40,008 nucleotides of DNA. Origin: an uncultured Dorea sp. Its GTDB lineage: Bacteria; Bacillota; Clostridia; Lachnospirales; Lachnospiraceae. This document shows, piece by piece, positions 21,879-31,470 of the stretch. Position numbers and translations under genes: made by a program. Within the stretch, counting starts at the first letter, position 1. Every line of letters begins with the position of its first letter. Under the pieces are notes generated by a model. That model searched no databases and had not been told where the DNA came from. It saw nothing but the letters and a program-made list of their open reading frames with translations. The DNA lies in assembly GCA_948602995.1 (NCBI GenBank), contig CAPEBR010000035.1, forward strand, positions 1 through 40,008, given 5' to 3'.

Positions 21879-23564
21879 TCACCCCATGAAAACCCTCTTC
21901 CCCTCAAATGCAAATCCATATCTCCGGATCCGCTCCGGCGCGATTCCCTTTGCCATAAGCGCAGCAGCATACTGCTTATCCTCTATCTGCGCCAGGGCAG
22001 ACTGCACCGTATCCTGCAGTGTCTCTTCTTCCTCCCCATCATATACCTTAAACTCTAGAATCATCGCATCGTCCTCTTTATGAAACGGCTCCAGCACCAC
22101 ATCATACCGTCCATAGCCGCTTTCCCGGTTCGAGGTCACCGTATACCGGTCCGCCAGTTCTACAATCAACCCGAGCACGAAGCCGTGGTAAAATCTTTCA
22201 GGTTCCATCACCTCGGATGGCCTTTTCCCCGTATCAAAATAACTGATCGTTTCAATCGCCACCTTATTCATATAGACATTCATACTCTTCCTGTCCCCCC
22301 GCAGCAGTGCCTTCACAAATTCATTATAGATAAATGCTGCCCGCCGGAACCACCCTTTTATCATACCGCGGAACATAATACGGACTTCTTTATTTGTCAG
22401 GGACAGCTCATACTCCATACTTCCCCACTCCTCATTCATCCTGTACCTCTCCGCCTTAAGATATCCGCTGGCAAGGAGCAGACTCCAGACGGCATTCTCA
22501 TCCTCATCCAGCTGGCTGAATATAATCTGCTCATCTATTTCCGTACAAAGAGTCTTTCCATCCAGCAAATCCTCCATGATCATCTTAATCTGTTGATTTC
22601 CCTCCCGGATCAATTGCCCCGCCAGACTATTGCTGCTAGTATTCGCCCAATATGTGGAAAATATCTTTTTATCCAGATAATTAATAATCGACCATGGATT
22701 ATAAATATCTGACTGCCTGCCAAACGTAAATCCATCATACCAGGCCCTTACATCATTCTCCTTTTCCGACAATCCATACTCCTTCAGCGCATCTGACACC
22801 TCCTGCTGGGTAAATCCAAAGCTGTCCTGATATTTTTCCGAAGTAGTTGTCACCACCTCCAGATTATTCAGATCCGAAAAAACAGATTCCTTACTGACTC
22901 TTGTAATACCAGTCATAATCGCGCGTTCCAGATAAGGATTTGTCTTAAAAGCCGCATTAAATATATCCCTTATAAACGCCGCAAATTCTTCCCAGTATCC
23001 ATTCACATACGCCTCCTGCATGGGTGTATCGTATTCATCCAATAAGATAATCGCCTTCTTTCCATAATAACGGCAAAGATATTTCGACAGCTCATGAAGC
23101 GCAAGGGATGCCTCAACCTCATCCATATCCGCTGATACCCGTTTAAAAAAGTCTTTTTCCGAAGCGGTTAAAACTCCGCTCTCCAGCAAAAACTCATTGT
23201 CTGAATATAAACTGACAAATAAATGATTTATCTTCCTGCAGCTATTTTTATAGCATGTTTCTTTTACAGACGCAAAGCTTAAGAAGATAACAGGATATGT
23301 CCCCTGAAGCCCACGGTACTTTTCCTCCTGCCAGATGGCAAGTCCCTCAAACAAGTCTCGCCTGTCTGCATATTTTACAGAAAAGAATTTCTCTGCCATG
23401 TCCATGGTAAGCGTCTTCCCGAAACGGCGTGGGCGGGTAATCAGTGTTACAACATCCTCACTCTCCCACCATTCCTTTATAAACATTGTTTTATCCACAT
23501 AAAATAAATTACCTTTTATCAGCTGTTCAAAATCCTGATGGCCTATTCCTACTGTTCTTGCCAT
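21879..23564 (-). CDS. AAA-ATPase-like / PD-(D/E)XK nuclease-like protein, copy 1
   Basis: A 561-aa member of the family pairing an AAA-ATPase-like N-terminal domain (Pfam AAA-ATPase_like) with a C-terminal PD-(D/E)XK domain. A Walker A-like RRFGKT is at 46-51 and Walker B LLDEYD at 174-179. The nuclease-type motif is Asp488 with Glu504-x-Lys506 in RYDVV and ILEFKVYD. The ATG at 23564 has a GGGAGGTG site; the 20 codons before it lack one. It is the last of three tandem copies of equal length. The cellular role of the family is not established; a link to genome defence or selfish-element biology is conjecture. Its C-terminal half resembles copy 3 more than copy 2, while its first 100 residues match copy 2. 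Confidence 0.85.
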   Translation of the reverse strand: MARTVGIGHQDFEQLIKGNLFYVDKTMFIKEWWESEDVVTLITRPRRFGKTLTMDMAEKFFSVKYADRRDLFEGLAIWQEEKYRGLQGTYPVIFLSFASVKETCYKNSCRKINHLFVSLYSDNEFLLESGVLTASEKDFFKRVSADMDEVEASLALHELSKYLCRYYGKKAIILLDEYDTPMQEAYVNGYWEEFAAFIRDIFNAAFKTNPYLERAIMTGITRVSKESVFSDLNNLEVVTTTSEKYQDSFGFTQQEVSDALKEYGLSEKENDVRAWYDGFTFGRQSDIYNPWSIINYLDKKIFSTYWANTSSNSLAGQLIREGNQQIKMIMEDLLDGKTLCTEIDEQIIFSQLDEDENAVWSLLLASGYLKAERYRMNEEWGSMEYELSLTNKEVRIMFRGMIKGWFRRAAFIYNEFVKALLRGDRKSMNVYMNKVAIETISYFDTGKRPSEVMEPERFYHGFVLGLIVELADRYTVTSNRESGYGRYDVVLEPFHKEDDAMILEFKVYDGEEEETLQDTVQSALAQIEDKQYAAALMAKGIAPERIRRYGFAFEGKRVFMG

Positions 23565-23626
23565 ACTTACACCTCCCGGCTTTTCTTTTTCTCCACATGC
23601 AATAGCCTGTTTCCATGGCTTCACCG

Positions 23627-25312
23627 TTATCCAATCAGAACCTTCTTCCCCTCAAACGCAAATCCATACTTCCGGATCCGCTCCGGCATGATCCCTTTTG
23701 CCGTAAGCACTGCCGCATACTGCTTATCTTCTATCTGCGCCAGAGCAGACTGTACCGTATCCTGAAGCGATTCCTCTTCATCCCTGTCAAACACCTTAAA
23801 CTCCAGAATTACCGCATCATCCTCTTTCTGAAGCGGCTCCAGCACCACATCATACCGTCCATAGCCGCTTTCCCGGTTCGAGGTCACCGTATACCGGTCC
23901 GCCAGTTCTACAATCAGACCAAGCACGAAACCGTGGTAAAAACGTTCCGGTTCTGATGCCTCAGATGGCCTTTTTCCTGTATCAAAATAACTGATAGTCT
24001 GAAGCGCCACCTTATTCATATAAAGGTTCATTCCTTTTATATCACCCTTCAGGAGAGCTCTGATAAAATCATTATATTCCGGCACAGATTCCGCAAACCA
24101 GTCCTCTATCATCTGTTCAAACATCATATGAACTTCCCGGTTTGTCAGCACAAGGTTATATCCATGCCTCCCTCTCCGTTCATTGGGGAAAAATTTCTCC
24201 ACCCGGAGATATCCGCTGGCAAGAAGCAGGCTCCAAATCGCACTTTCTCTGGTATCCAGCTGATTAAATACAATCTGTTCATCTAGATACGTATGAAGCG
24301 CCTCTCCTCCCAGCAAATCCTCCATGATCATTTTAACATTCCGGCTGCCTCCCCGGATCAATTCCCCCACCAGACTATTGCTGCTAGTATTCGCCCAATA
24401 CGTGGAAAATGTCTTTTTATCCAGATAATTAATAATCGACCATGGATTATAGATATCTGACTGCCTGCCAAACATAAATCCATCATACCAGTCCCTTACA
24501 TCATCCTCCCTTTCCGACAATCCATACTCCCTTAGCGCATCTGTCACCTCCTCCTGGGTAAAGCCGAATTTATCCTGATATTTTTCGGAAGTAGCTGTCA
24601 CTACCTCAAGATTATTCAGATCCGAAAAAATGGATTCTTTACTAATTCTTGTAATACCAGTCATAATAGCACGGCCCAGATAGGGATTATTTTTGAAAGT
24701 CGAGCTAAACAGATTTTTAATAAATGACACGGATTCATTCCAATATCCGTTTAGATACGCCTCCTGCATCGGTGTATCATATTCATCCAGTAAAATAATT
24801 ACTTCCTTTCCATAGTAACGCATCAGATAGTCGGACAGGTCTTTCAGAGAATCCGAAGCAATATAATCTTCCATATCAGCAGATACTTTCCTGTACATGG
24901 CCTTTTCATTTTCATTCAGTAAATCTGTATCCAAAACAAAATCAGATTTGTTATATAGGTTCGTTATGATCTGGCATATTTTTTTCCTTGCATCTATAAA
25001 ATTTGTCTCTTTTACAGACGCAAAGCTTAAGAAGATAACAGGATATGTCCCCTGAAGCCTGCGGTACTTTTCCTCCTGCCAGATAGCAAGTCCCTCAAAC
25101 AAGTCTCCCCTGTCTGCATATTTTACAGAAAAGAATTTCTCTGCCATGTCCATGGTAAGCGTCTTCCCGAAACGGCGTGGGCGGGTAATCAGTGTTACAA
25201 CATCCTCACTCTCCCACCATTCCTTTATAAACATTGTTTTATCCACATAAAATAAATTACCTTTTATCAGCTGTTCAAAATTCTGATGACCAATTCCGAC
25301 TGTTCTTGCCAT
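23627..25312 (-). CDS. AAA-ATPase-like / PD-(D/E)XK nuclease-like protein, copy 2
   Basis: A 561-aa paralogue with the same motifs at the same positions: RRFGKT 46-51, LLDEYD 174-179, and the PD-(D/E)XK triad near 488-506. Residues 1-102 are nearly identical to copy 1, and about 103-235 match copy 3. About 320-430 is its own version, for example EKFFPNERRGRHGYN. The ATG at 25312 has the same CCGGGAGGTGTAAGT leader as copy 1, and the 62-base gap to copy 1 is duplicated too. This points to tandem duplication followed by gene conversion. Confidence 0.85.
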   Translation of the reverse strand: MARTVGIGHQNFEQLIKGNLFYVDKTMFIKEWWESEDVVTLITRPRRFGKTLTMDMAEKFFSVKYADRGDLFEGLAIWQEEKYRRLQGTYPVIFLSFASVKETNFIDARKKICQIITNLYNKSDFVLDTDLLNENEKAMYRKVSADMEDYIASDSLKDLSDYLMRYYGKEVIILLDEYDTPMQEAYLNGYWNESVSFIKNLFSSTFKNNPYLGRAIMTGITRISKESIFSDLNNLEVVTATSEKYQDKFGFTQEEVTDALREYGLSEREDDVRDWYDGFMFGRQSDIYNPWSIINYLDKKTFSTYWANTSSNSLVGELIRGGSRNVKMIMEDLLGGEALHTYLDEQIVFNQLDTRESAIWSLLLASGYLRVEKFFPNERRGRHGYNLVLTNREVHMMFEQMIEDWFAESVPEYNDFIRALLKGDIKGMNLYMNKVALQTISYFDTGKRPSEASEPERFYHGFVLGLIVELADRYTVTSNRESGYGRYDVVLEPLQKEDDAVILEFKVFDRDEEESLQDTVQSALAQIEDKQYAAVLTAKGIMPERIRKYGFAFEGKKVLIG

Positions 25313-25372
25313 ACTTACACCTCCCGGCCTTTCTTTTTCTCCACATGCAATAGCCTGTTTCCATGTTCATCG

Positions 25373-27058
25373 TTACCCAATCAGAACCTTTTTCCCCTCA
25401 AACGCAAATCCATATCTCCTGATACGCTCCAACGCGATCCCCTTTGCGATAAGAGCCGCCGCATACTGCTTATCCTCTATCTGCGCCAGGGCAGACTGTA
25501 CTGTATCCTGTAATGACTCTTCTTCCTCTGCGTCATACACCTTAAATTCCAAAATTATTGCATCATCCTCTTTATAAAGCGGCTCTATCACCACATCATA
25601 ACGCCCATAGCCGCTTTCCCGGTTGGAGGTCACTGTATACCGCTCTGCCAGCTCTACAATCAGGCCAAGCACCAAGCCATGGTAAAAGCGCTCCGGTTCT
25701 GCTGATTCAGAAGGCTTCTTCCCTGTATCAAAATAACTGATTGTCTGAAGCGCTACCTTGTTCATATAGACATTCATACTCTTCCTGTCCCCCCGCAGCA
25801 GCGCCTTTACAAATTCATTATACACAAATGCAGCCCGCCGGAACCACCCTTTTATCATACCGCGGAACATAATACGGACTTCTTTATTTGTCAGGGACAG
25901 CTCATACTCCATACTTCCCCACTTCTCATTCATCCTGTATCTCTCCGACTTAAGATATCCGCTGGCCAGAAGCAGGCTCCAAACGGCATTCTCATCCTCA
26001 TCCAGCTGACTGAATATAATCTGCTCATCTATTTCCGTACGAAGAGTCTTTCCATCCAGTAAATCCTCCATAATCATTTTAATCTGCTGATTTCCCTCCC
26101 GGATCAATTGCCCCGCCAGACTATTGCTGCTGGTGTTCGCCCAATACGTGGAAAATACCTTTTTATCCAGATAATTTATAATCGACCATGGATTATAGAT
26201 ATCTGACCGCCTGCCAAACGTAAATCCGTCATACCAGGCCCTTACATCATTCTCCTTCTCCAATAATCCATACTCCTTCAGCGCATCCGACACCTCCTGC
26301 TGGGTAAAACCAAAACTGTCCTGATATTTCTCCGAAGTAGTTGTCACCACTTCAAGATTATTCAAATCCGAAAAAATAGATTCTTTGCTAATCCTTGTTA
26401 TACCTGTCATAATAGCACGTCCCAAATAGGGGTTATTTTTGAAAGTCGAACTAAACAGATTTTTAATAAATGATACCAATTCATCCCAATATCCGTTTAG
26501 ATATGCCTCCTGCATCGGTGTATCATATTCATCCAATAAAAAAATTACCTTCTTTCCATAGTATCGCATCAGATAATCGGACAGGTTTTTCAGAGAATCA
26601 AAAGCAATATAATTCTCCATATCAGCAGATACTTTTCTGTATATAGTCTTTTCATTTTCATTCAATAAATCCTTTTCCAAAACAAAATCAAATTTATTAT
26701 ACAGGTTTGTTATAATCTGACATATTCGTTTCCTTACGTCTATAAAGGTTGTCTCTTTTACATCCGCAAAGCTTAAAAATATAACCGGATATGTTCCCTG
26801 AAGCCCGCGGTACTTTTCCTCCTTCCAGATGACAAGCTCTTCAAACAACTCTTTCCTGTCCGCATATTTTACGGAAAAGAACTTTTCCACCATGTCCATA
26901 GTAAGCGTCTTCCCGAAACGGCGCGGACGGGTAATCAGTGTTACGTCATCCTCGCTCTCCCACCACTCCTTAATAAATAACGTCTTGTCAACATAGAAAC
27001 AATCTTTCGTAATCAACTTTTCGTAATCCTGAATCCCTATTCCCACTGTTCTTGCCAT
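25373..27058 (-). CDS. AAA-ATPase-like / PD-(D/E)XK nuclease-like protein, copy 3
   Basis: First copy in the direction of transcription, 561 aa counted from the ATG at 27058, which follows AAGGGGAG. A longer in-frame reading to 27142 lacks a ribosome site. Its first 100 residues diverge from the other two (GIQDYEKLITKDCFYVDKTLF). Residues about 103-235 match copy 2, and about 236-435 match copy 1. Motifs RRFGKT, LLDEYD and the PD-(D/E)XK residues are kept, so all three copies look active. A weak promoter, TTGACA with TATAGA at a short 15-base spacing (27116-27142), lies upstream. Confidence 0.85.
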   Translation of the reverse strand: MARTVGIGIQDYEKLITKDCFYVDKTLFIKEWWESEDDVTLITRPRRFGKTLTMDMVEKFFSVKYADRKELFEELVIWKEEKYRGLQGTYPVIFLSFADVKETTFIDVRKRICQIITNLYNKFDFVLEKDLLNENEKTIYRKVSADMENYIAFDSLKNLSDYLMRYYGKKVIFLLDEYDTPMQEAYLNGYWDELVSFIKNLFSSTFKNNPYLGRAIMTGITRISKESIFSDLNNLEVVTTTSEKYQDSFGFTQQEVSDALKEYGLLEKENDVRAWYDGFTFGRRSDIYNPWSIINYLDKKVFSTYWANTSSNSLAGQLIREGNQQIKMIMEDLLDGKTLRTEIDEQIIFSQLDEDENAVWSLLLASGYLKSERYRMNEKWGSMEYELSLTNKEVRIMFRGMIKGWFRRAAFVYNEFVKALLRGDRKSMNVYMNKVALQTISYFDTGKKPSESAEPERFYHGLVLGLIVELAERYTVTSNRESGYGRYDVVIEPLYKEDDAIILEFKVYDAEEEESLQDTVQSALAQIEDKQYAAALIAKGIALERIRRYGFAFEGKKVLIG

Positions 27059-27147
27059 ATTACTGCTCCCCTTTCCCAGAGAAATCTTTGCTAACGAAGT
27101 CCGCCTGTCTCCATGTCTATATAACATCACATTTAATGTCAACTACA

Positions 27148-27285
27148 TTATACCCCAAAAATGGCAGGTAATCTATATATTACCTGCCAATAAAAATCTA
27201 CCCGCTGCACCCTCTCCCACAAGCCTTGAACCCTGGGAGCCACCTCCTGCAAAGCGAAGTACGTTTTTATAATATGTCTGTCCAT
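27148..27285 (-). CDS. possible 45-aa peptide frame after the HAD-type gene
   Basis: ATG at 27285 follows a GAGGGAGC ribosome-like site five bases away and opens 45 codons, starting MDRHIIKTYFALQEV. The frame runs through the terminator stem at 27162-27189. I recognise no family. It could be a truncated 5' end of a lost gene; translation is uncertain. Confidence 0.25.
   Translation of the reverse strand: MDRHIIKTYFALQEVAPRVQGLWERVQRVDFYWQVIYRLPAIFGV
27162..27189 (-). terminator. terminator at the end of the long leftward operon
   Basis: A perfect 11-bp stem, TGGCAGGTAAT with ATTACCTGCCA, encloses a 6-base loop. On the minus strand it is followed by TTTTTGGGG, fitting rho-independent termination of transcripts coming from 27298 and beyond. 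Confidence 0.7.
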
Positions 27286-27297
27286 CTTTGCTCCCTC

Positions 27298-29697
27298 TTA
27301 CCCTATCTTTTCAGATCTCCATCTCACAATTGCATCCGGATATGGATAGGATTCCAACCATATAATCCTGTCTGCCAGGATTCCAAACTGTTCTAATTCT
27401 TTCCGGATCTCATCCGCCACCGCTTCTACCATGACAGCTATTACAACCTGTACATCAGCAGCCTGCGGGCAGTTCATCTCTGATACACTACACACCTCAT
27501 GCAGTCCCTTTTTCTGACACAAATCTGTGTTCTTATCAACCCACAGCACTACCTCATGCTTCGGGTCATCCTTCAGGCGGGCATACAAGTCTTGTCCAAA
27601 CTTTCCCGCACCATAAAGTATGATCTTCTCTTCCAACAATCTGACCGGGTAGAATGCTGCCCTGCCATAACGCTCCGTCAGCCTCCTTCGTCTCACTTCC
27701 TCTTCCTGACGGTACAACTTACCCAAAGCAGAATCATGCTCTTTCTTACATCTGGCAATCAGCATTTTCTCATTTTCCGAGGCACGCATGCAAGAATAAT
27801 TTAAGTCCGTTCCCTTATAGAAATACTCCAATGGTTCGTTTGTCCTCCGCAAAAATATCTCTTTTATGTCGTACTCTGAAAGTCTCGGCGCATACTCGAC
27901 CACTTCGCCCCCTCTCCCGGATTCACTGCTTGGCATGGATGCAAAATATTCTAACACATCTTCTGTTGGCTCCTGGGCAATATGTTTCAGATATAATAAC
28001 ACATTCCTAATTGATCCAATCTTTCTGCCGCAGGATTCCGATACTTCCAACATACGCCTGGAAAATGCCAAAATTCCTTCCTCGTATTCACGGAAACCAT
28101 ATTCCAGCAAAACTTCCCGTTCATGAACTTCACAATCCGGTACAATTCTCCCATCTTTTCTGAAATATCCCTTTGTTTGTCCATGAGGGGCACGGCATAT
28201 CATCTCTATCGTTAGATTATTCTCCAGAAATCCCGGCATGAATGTATCCGTTATAGAATTCTCTACCAGATTCACCCGGTCAATTTTAAAGAAAAATGTG
28301 TGAATCGGTTTGTTGTACCGATCTTTTAATAGTTCCCGCAGACATCCCTGCGTCAGTCCTCCACCCGATACATCCACAAATGCAAACCGGTCGTCCGATA
28401 CATTCACTTCCTGTTCCAGATATTGCTGTACCAGTTTCCTCTCATCTGCAAGCTGTCCTAAATGATATTTCTTGAAACTATCATTTTCAGACAGTTTTTC
28501 TGCTATATACTCCAATTCCTGATTTGAAATGCGAATATCCCCTTTATCCTTTGCATAAACTCCCGGAAGATATTCATATAGTCCCTGCAATGAGATATGC
28601 AGAACATTCGCCAATTCTTTCAGCGTTTTAATTCGGTGAATATGGGACCATAGTATCAGCTGGTATAGATTATAGTGCTCTTCTGTTAGAGACGGGATAC
28701 GCCATGCCATTCTAGAACCATAAATGTATTTTGTCTCTACATCTATATTCTTCACAGACAATATAATGTCTACTATTTCCTTAATCAGATATCCATCCCT
28801 GGCAATAAAGTACAGCCTCTCTATGCCCTTCTTTACCGTCTGATCAACAATCCATTCCGCATAACTATACAGAATCGGTCCCGCATACCTACACCCTATA
28901 TGCCAGGCGCTTCTTCTCCTTCGGGTATCTTTAATACCACTTTTTTTCCAGTCTGTCATGTACTTATAACTTTCCCGTTCACCTCTTAAAACGCTCCCGA
29001 TTAACAACTGAAGTGCACTATCATCTCCATAGGATTCTAATATTTGCTGTTCAAAATTTGACAATTCTTCACGTTCTACTAATTCTACCCTAATTCCCAA
29101 CAAGCAAGGGATTTCTATGTCTTGATATAAATTATCGCCTATATGCGTCCATTCATTGTAACCAACCTGTTCTAGTTTCTGCACCTGACGGTATAGGTTC
29201 CCGGTAGTCTTTCGCCGCCCATACTCTGATGAAACATAGAGAGGAATATCGCAAAAAACTTCATCAGCCTTCATCAACATCCTACGTATCGTTTCCTTGG
29301 ACAAATACATGTCAGAAACCAGCACTACCTTTTCACCTAGTTTCAGCAAAGTTTTCAACCTGTCAATGTTTCTAGCTATTCCTATTACATTAGCAATCTC
29401 TGTCTCTTCTTCTGCAGAACATAAATACATAATTTGAGCCTGATCCAGACTACCACAGACAGCCATAGCCTGATAAATATCATATAAGGTTACTTCTTCT
29501 CTGTTCTGAAAGGAAATGGCCTTCCGGACCAATTCCTCACTATGAATCCTTAATTCATAGAAATTATCAATTACATAATCATCTAGTCCACTCTTTTCTT
29601 GTTCTTTACGCAGTTTGTCTCTGATTAGGGAAAATATCCCCCATGGATTCGCTGTGGTTCTCGTAATTAATGTGTCAAATACATCAAAGCTATACAT
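27298..29697 (-). CDS. large HAD-like protein with C-terminal YGAG-type domain
   Basis: Protein of 799 aa. It opens with a HAD-superfamily motif I (FDVFDTL, Asp5 and Asp8 from the chosen start). A motif II-like VLVSDMYLS follows near 129, and a late GDNLYQD motif near 188. A middle region of about 270-640 is unassigned but contains LYFIARDGYL, a motif I associate with large glycan-cluster HAD proteins. Residues about 690-799 form a Rossmann-like domain beginning IILYGAGKFGQ. The ATG at 29697 has an AGGGAA site; an in-frame GTG at 29715 lacks one. It closes the leftward glycan operon and is followed by a terminator. It may act on a phosphosugar or serve as a transferase partner; the reaction is not known. 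Confidence 0.7.
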   Translation of the reverse strand: MYSFDVFDTLITRTTANPWGIFSLIRDKLRKEQEKSGLDDYVIDNFYELRIHSEELVRKAISFQNREEVTLYDIYQAMAVCGSLDQAQIMYLCSAEEETEIANVIGIARNIDRLKTLLKLGEKVVLVSDMYLSKETIRRMLMKADEVFCDIPLYVSSEYGRRKTTGNLYRQVQKLEQVGYNEWTHIGDNLYQDIEIPCLLGIRVELVEREELSNFEQQILESYGDDSALQLLIGSVLRGERESYKYMTDWKKSGIKDTRRRRSAWHIGCRYAGPILYSYAEWIVDQTVKKGIERLYFIARDGYLIKEIVDIILSVKNIDVETKYIYGSRMAWRIPSLTEEHYNLYQLILWSHIHRIKTLKELANVLHISLQGLYEYLPGVYAKDKGDIRISNQELEYIAEKLSENDSFKKYHLGQLADERKLVQQYLEQEVNVSDDRFAFVDVSGGGLTQGCLRELLKDRYNKPIHTFFFKIDRVNLVENSITDTFMPGFLENNLTIEMICRAPHGQTKGYFRKDGRIVPDCEVHEREVLLEYGFREYEEGILAFSRRMLEVSESCGRKIGSIRNVLLYLKHIAQEPTEDVLEYFASMPSSESGRGGEVVEYAPRLSEYDIKEIFLRRTNEPLEYFYKGTDLNYSCMRASENEKMLIARCKKEHDSALGKLYRQEEEVRRRRLTERYGRAAFYPVRLLEEKIILYGAGKFGQDLYARLKDDPKHEVVLWVDKNTDLCQKKGLHEVCSVSEMNCPQAADVQVVIAVMVEAVADEIRKELEQFGILADRIIWLESYPYPDAIVRWRSEKIG

Positions 29698-29765
29698 ACT
29701 TTCCCTGCCCGTCACCTTTCTTGCATGTACGAAAATTACGATCTAGTACAACAAACAATGTCATA

Positions 29766-31421
29766 CTAATTATTCAATGAATGATTAAACTTCATATCCG
29801 TATATGCTGCTTTCAACCTTCTAGCATTATGCATCATATAGATCGATAAAAGATTTTCAACCAGGTATCCCAAGTATCGATCTTTACGCACCATAGATAT
29901 ACTATTATAATAACTGTCAACTTTTTCTAACACACTAAATATAAATGAACACATCTCATCGAAATATTTTCTGCGCATAATAAAAATATTGCACGAAAAA
30001 TAACACTGTTCTCTCTCATATTTTAATGCTGTCTCATAATAAGATTCATCATACTGCTTAATATACTTCATCATTAACTTCCAGTCATATTCCAGAATAA
30101 AATGTTGACAGAAAAAATCTTTTATACTTCCCAAAATATACGTCGGTACGGTTAAAAGAACATCATACTTTGGTAATTGTAACAGAGTCTCTGCACCCAT
30201 AGCCATCTGTCGCCTATATTGAAACAAACCTATATAATCCTGTCCATGAGTATTCTTCCACATCCAATATAATGCTGTCCCCTCTGAATAATCTACGTTT
30301 TTTAAGGATATATTATCCCCTGTATCATCACATACTTCTGCAATTCGTATATTTGTAAGGGCTTTTCCAACCTGAATTGGAATCACCCAATCCGGCAGCA
30401 CTACATGACTTGTTATTTTATCTTTATGAAACTTGGCTATATATACCTCGATATTCATATCTCTATTATGTATATCGCCTAGCAAAACTTCTTCATACGG
30501 AAGATAGTAAAAATTCGGAAATTGCTTCTCATATGCTTCTAACATCTTTCCATTCTTAATATTTTCCAATATTTCTTTCTTATAAGGTCGTCTGTCCCAT
30601 AGAGCTACTCTCCAGCGGTATTGTACTCCTCCCTGATCATTCTGAACTGCATAAAAATCCTTCTCAATATTAACTGTCTCAACTATATGCAACCCCGATT
30701 TACCACTTTCCCACACCATTCTCATGTGATCCTGTTTTATCTCTTGCATTATCTCTTCAGAGATTAAAACAATATTCTCAAACCCACTTTTTCGTAATTT
30801 CGTTATAAATCCTCTCTGCCAAAAAACATTATTCATTGTAAGCACAACCGTACTATCATTACTCTTTTCTGACATCTCTTCATATGACAGTACAGGCGTG
30901 TCATTATCGCTTAATAATAGTGCGGGAAGATCTGTACAGACTGCTTCAATCTGAATATCCTTTTCCTTTAAATATTGTAGTATAATCTCTCCTTCTTCGT
31001 CATTTATATAAGCAATAATTTTTTTTCTTTTTCTCAATTCCTCACAAAATATTTGTACAGAATATTCATCAATCAAAAAATTACAATAAATTTCATTAAC
31101 AAGATCCGGATGTACCATAATGATATTTTTGACTTGATGTGCGAGCAAAAAACTTACCGTTCTCTTCATTTCCTCTCTCTTCTCAAACCCAACTACAATA
31201 TTACACAAATCAGATGCAGGAAGCTGATCCAATGCTATAACCGGCCTGGATAAAAGTTCTGTAGGGTTTTTCTCACGCTCTGTTACAACAAAAAAGTCCA
31301 CTTTTATATGTTTTCTATCACATAAACAGCATAATGTTCTTGCAAATTTTCCTGCCCCATATATCTTTACTGACTTTTCTACCCTTAGCCTATCTAAAAA
31401 ACTCTTATACAATTCTTTCAT
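29766..31421 (-). CDS. DUF4422 putative glycosyltransferase with N-terminal YGAG-type domains
   Basis: Protein of 551 aa. Residues about 15-115 are a Rossmann-like domain (VKIYGAGKFARTL), and about 130-230 looks like a degenerate second copy starting KKIIAYIND. Residues about 320-545 match the DUF4422 family often found in capsule and glycan clusters. Landmarks are IEVYIAKFHKD, ALTNIRIAEVCDDTGDNIS, an ALYWMWKN segment, and the typical DYIGLFQYRRQM. DUF4422 proteins are regarded as glycosyltransferases; donor and acceptor are unknown. Base composition is more AT-rich than in the mannose genes upstream. The gap to the preceding gene is 49 bases, consistent with one operon. Confidence 0.75.
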   Translation of the reverse strand: MKELYKSFLDRLRVEKSVKIYGAGKFARTLCCLCDRKHIKVDFFVVTEREKNPTELLSRPVIALDQLPASDLCNIVVGFEKREEMKRTVSFLLAHQVKNIIMVHPDLVNEIYCNFLIDEYSVQIFCEELRKRKKIIAYINDEEGEIILQYLKEKDIQIEAVCTDLPALLLSDNDTPVLSYEEMSEKSNDSTVVLTMNNVFWQRGFITKLRKSGFENIVLISEEIMQEIKQDHMRMVWESGKSGLHIVETVNIEKDFYAVQNDQGGVQYRWRVALWDRRPYKKEILENIKNGKMLEAYEKQFPNFYYLPYEEVLLGDIHNRDMNIEVYIAKFHKDKITSHVVLPDWVIPIQVGKALTNIRIAEVCDDTGDNISLKNVDYSEGTALYWMWKNTHGQDYIGLFQYRRQMAMGAETLLQLPKYDVLLTVPTYILGSIKDFFCQHFILEYDWKLMMKYIKQYDESYYETALKYEREQCYFSCNIFIMRRKYFDEMCSFIFSVLEKVDSYYNSISMVRKDRYLGYLVENLLSIYMMHNARRLKAAYTDMKFNHSLNN

Positions 31422-31470
31422 ATTAAAAATACCAACCTTCTAAAAACAAATATACTTCTTTATTTATCTA

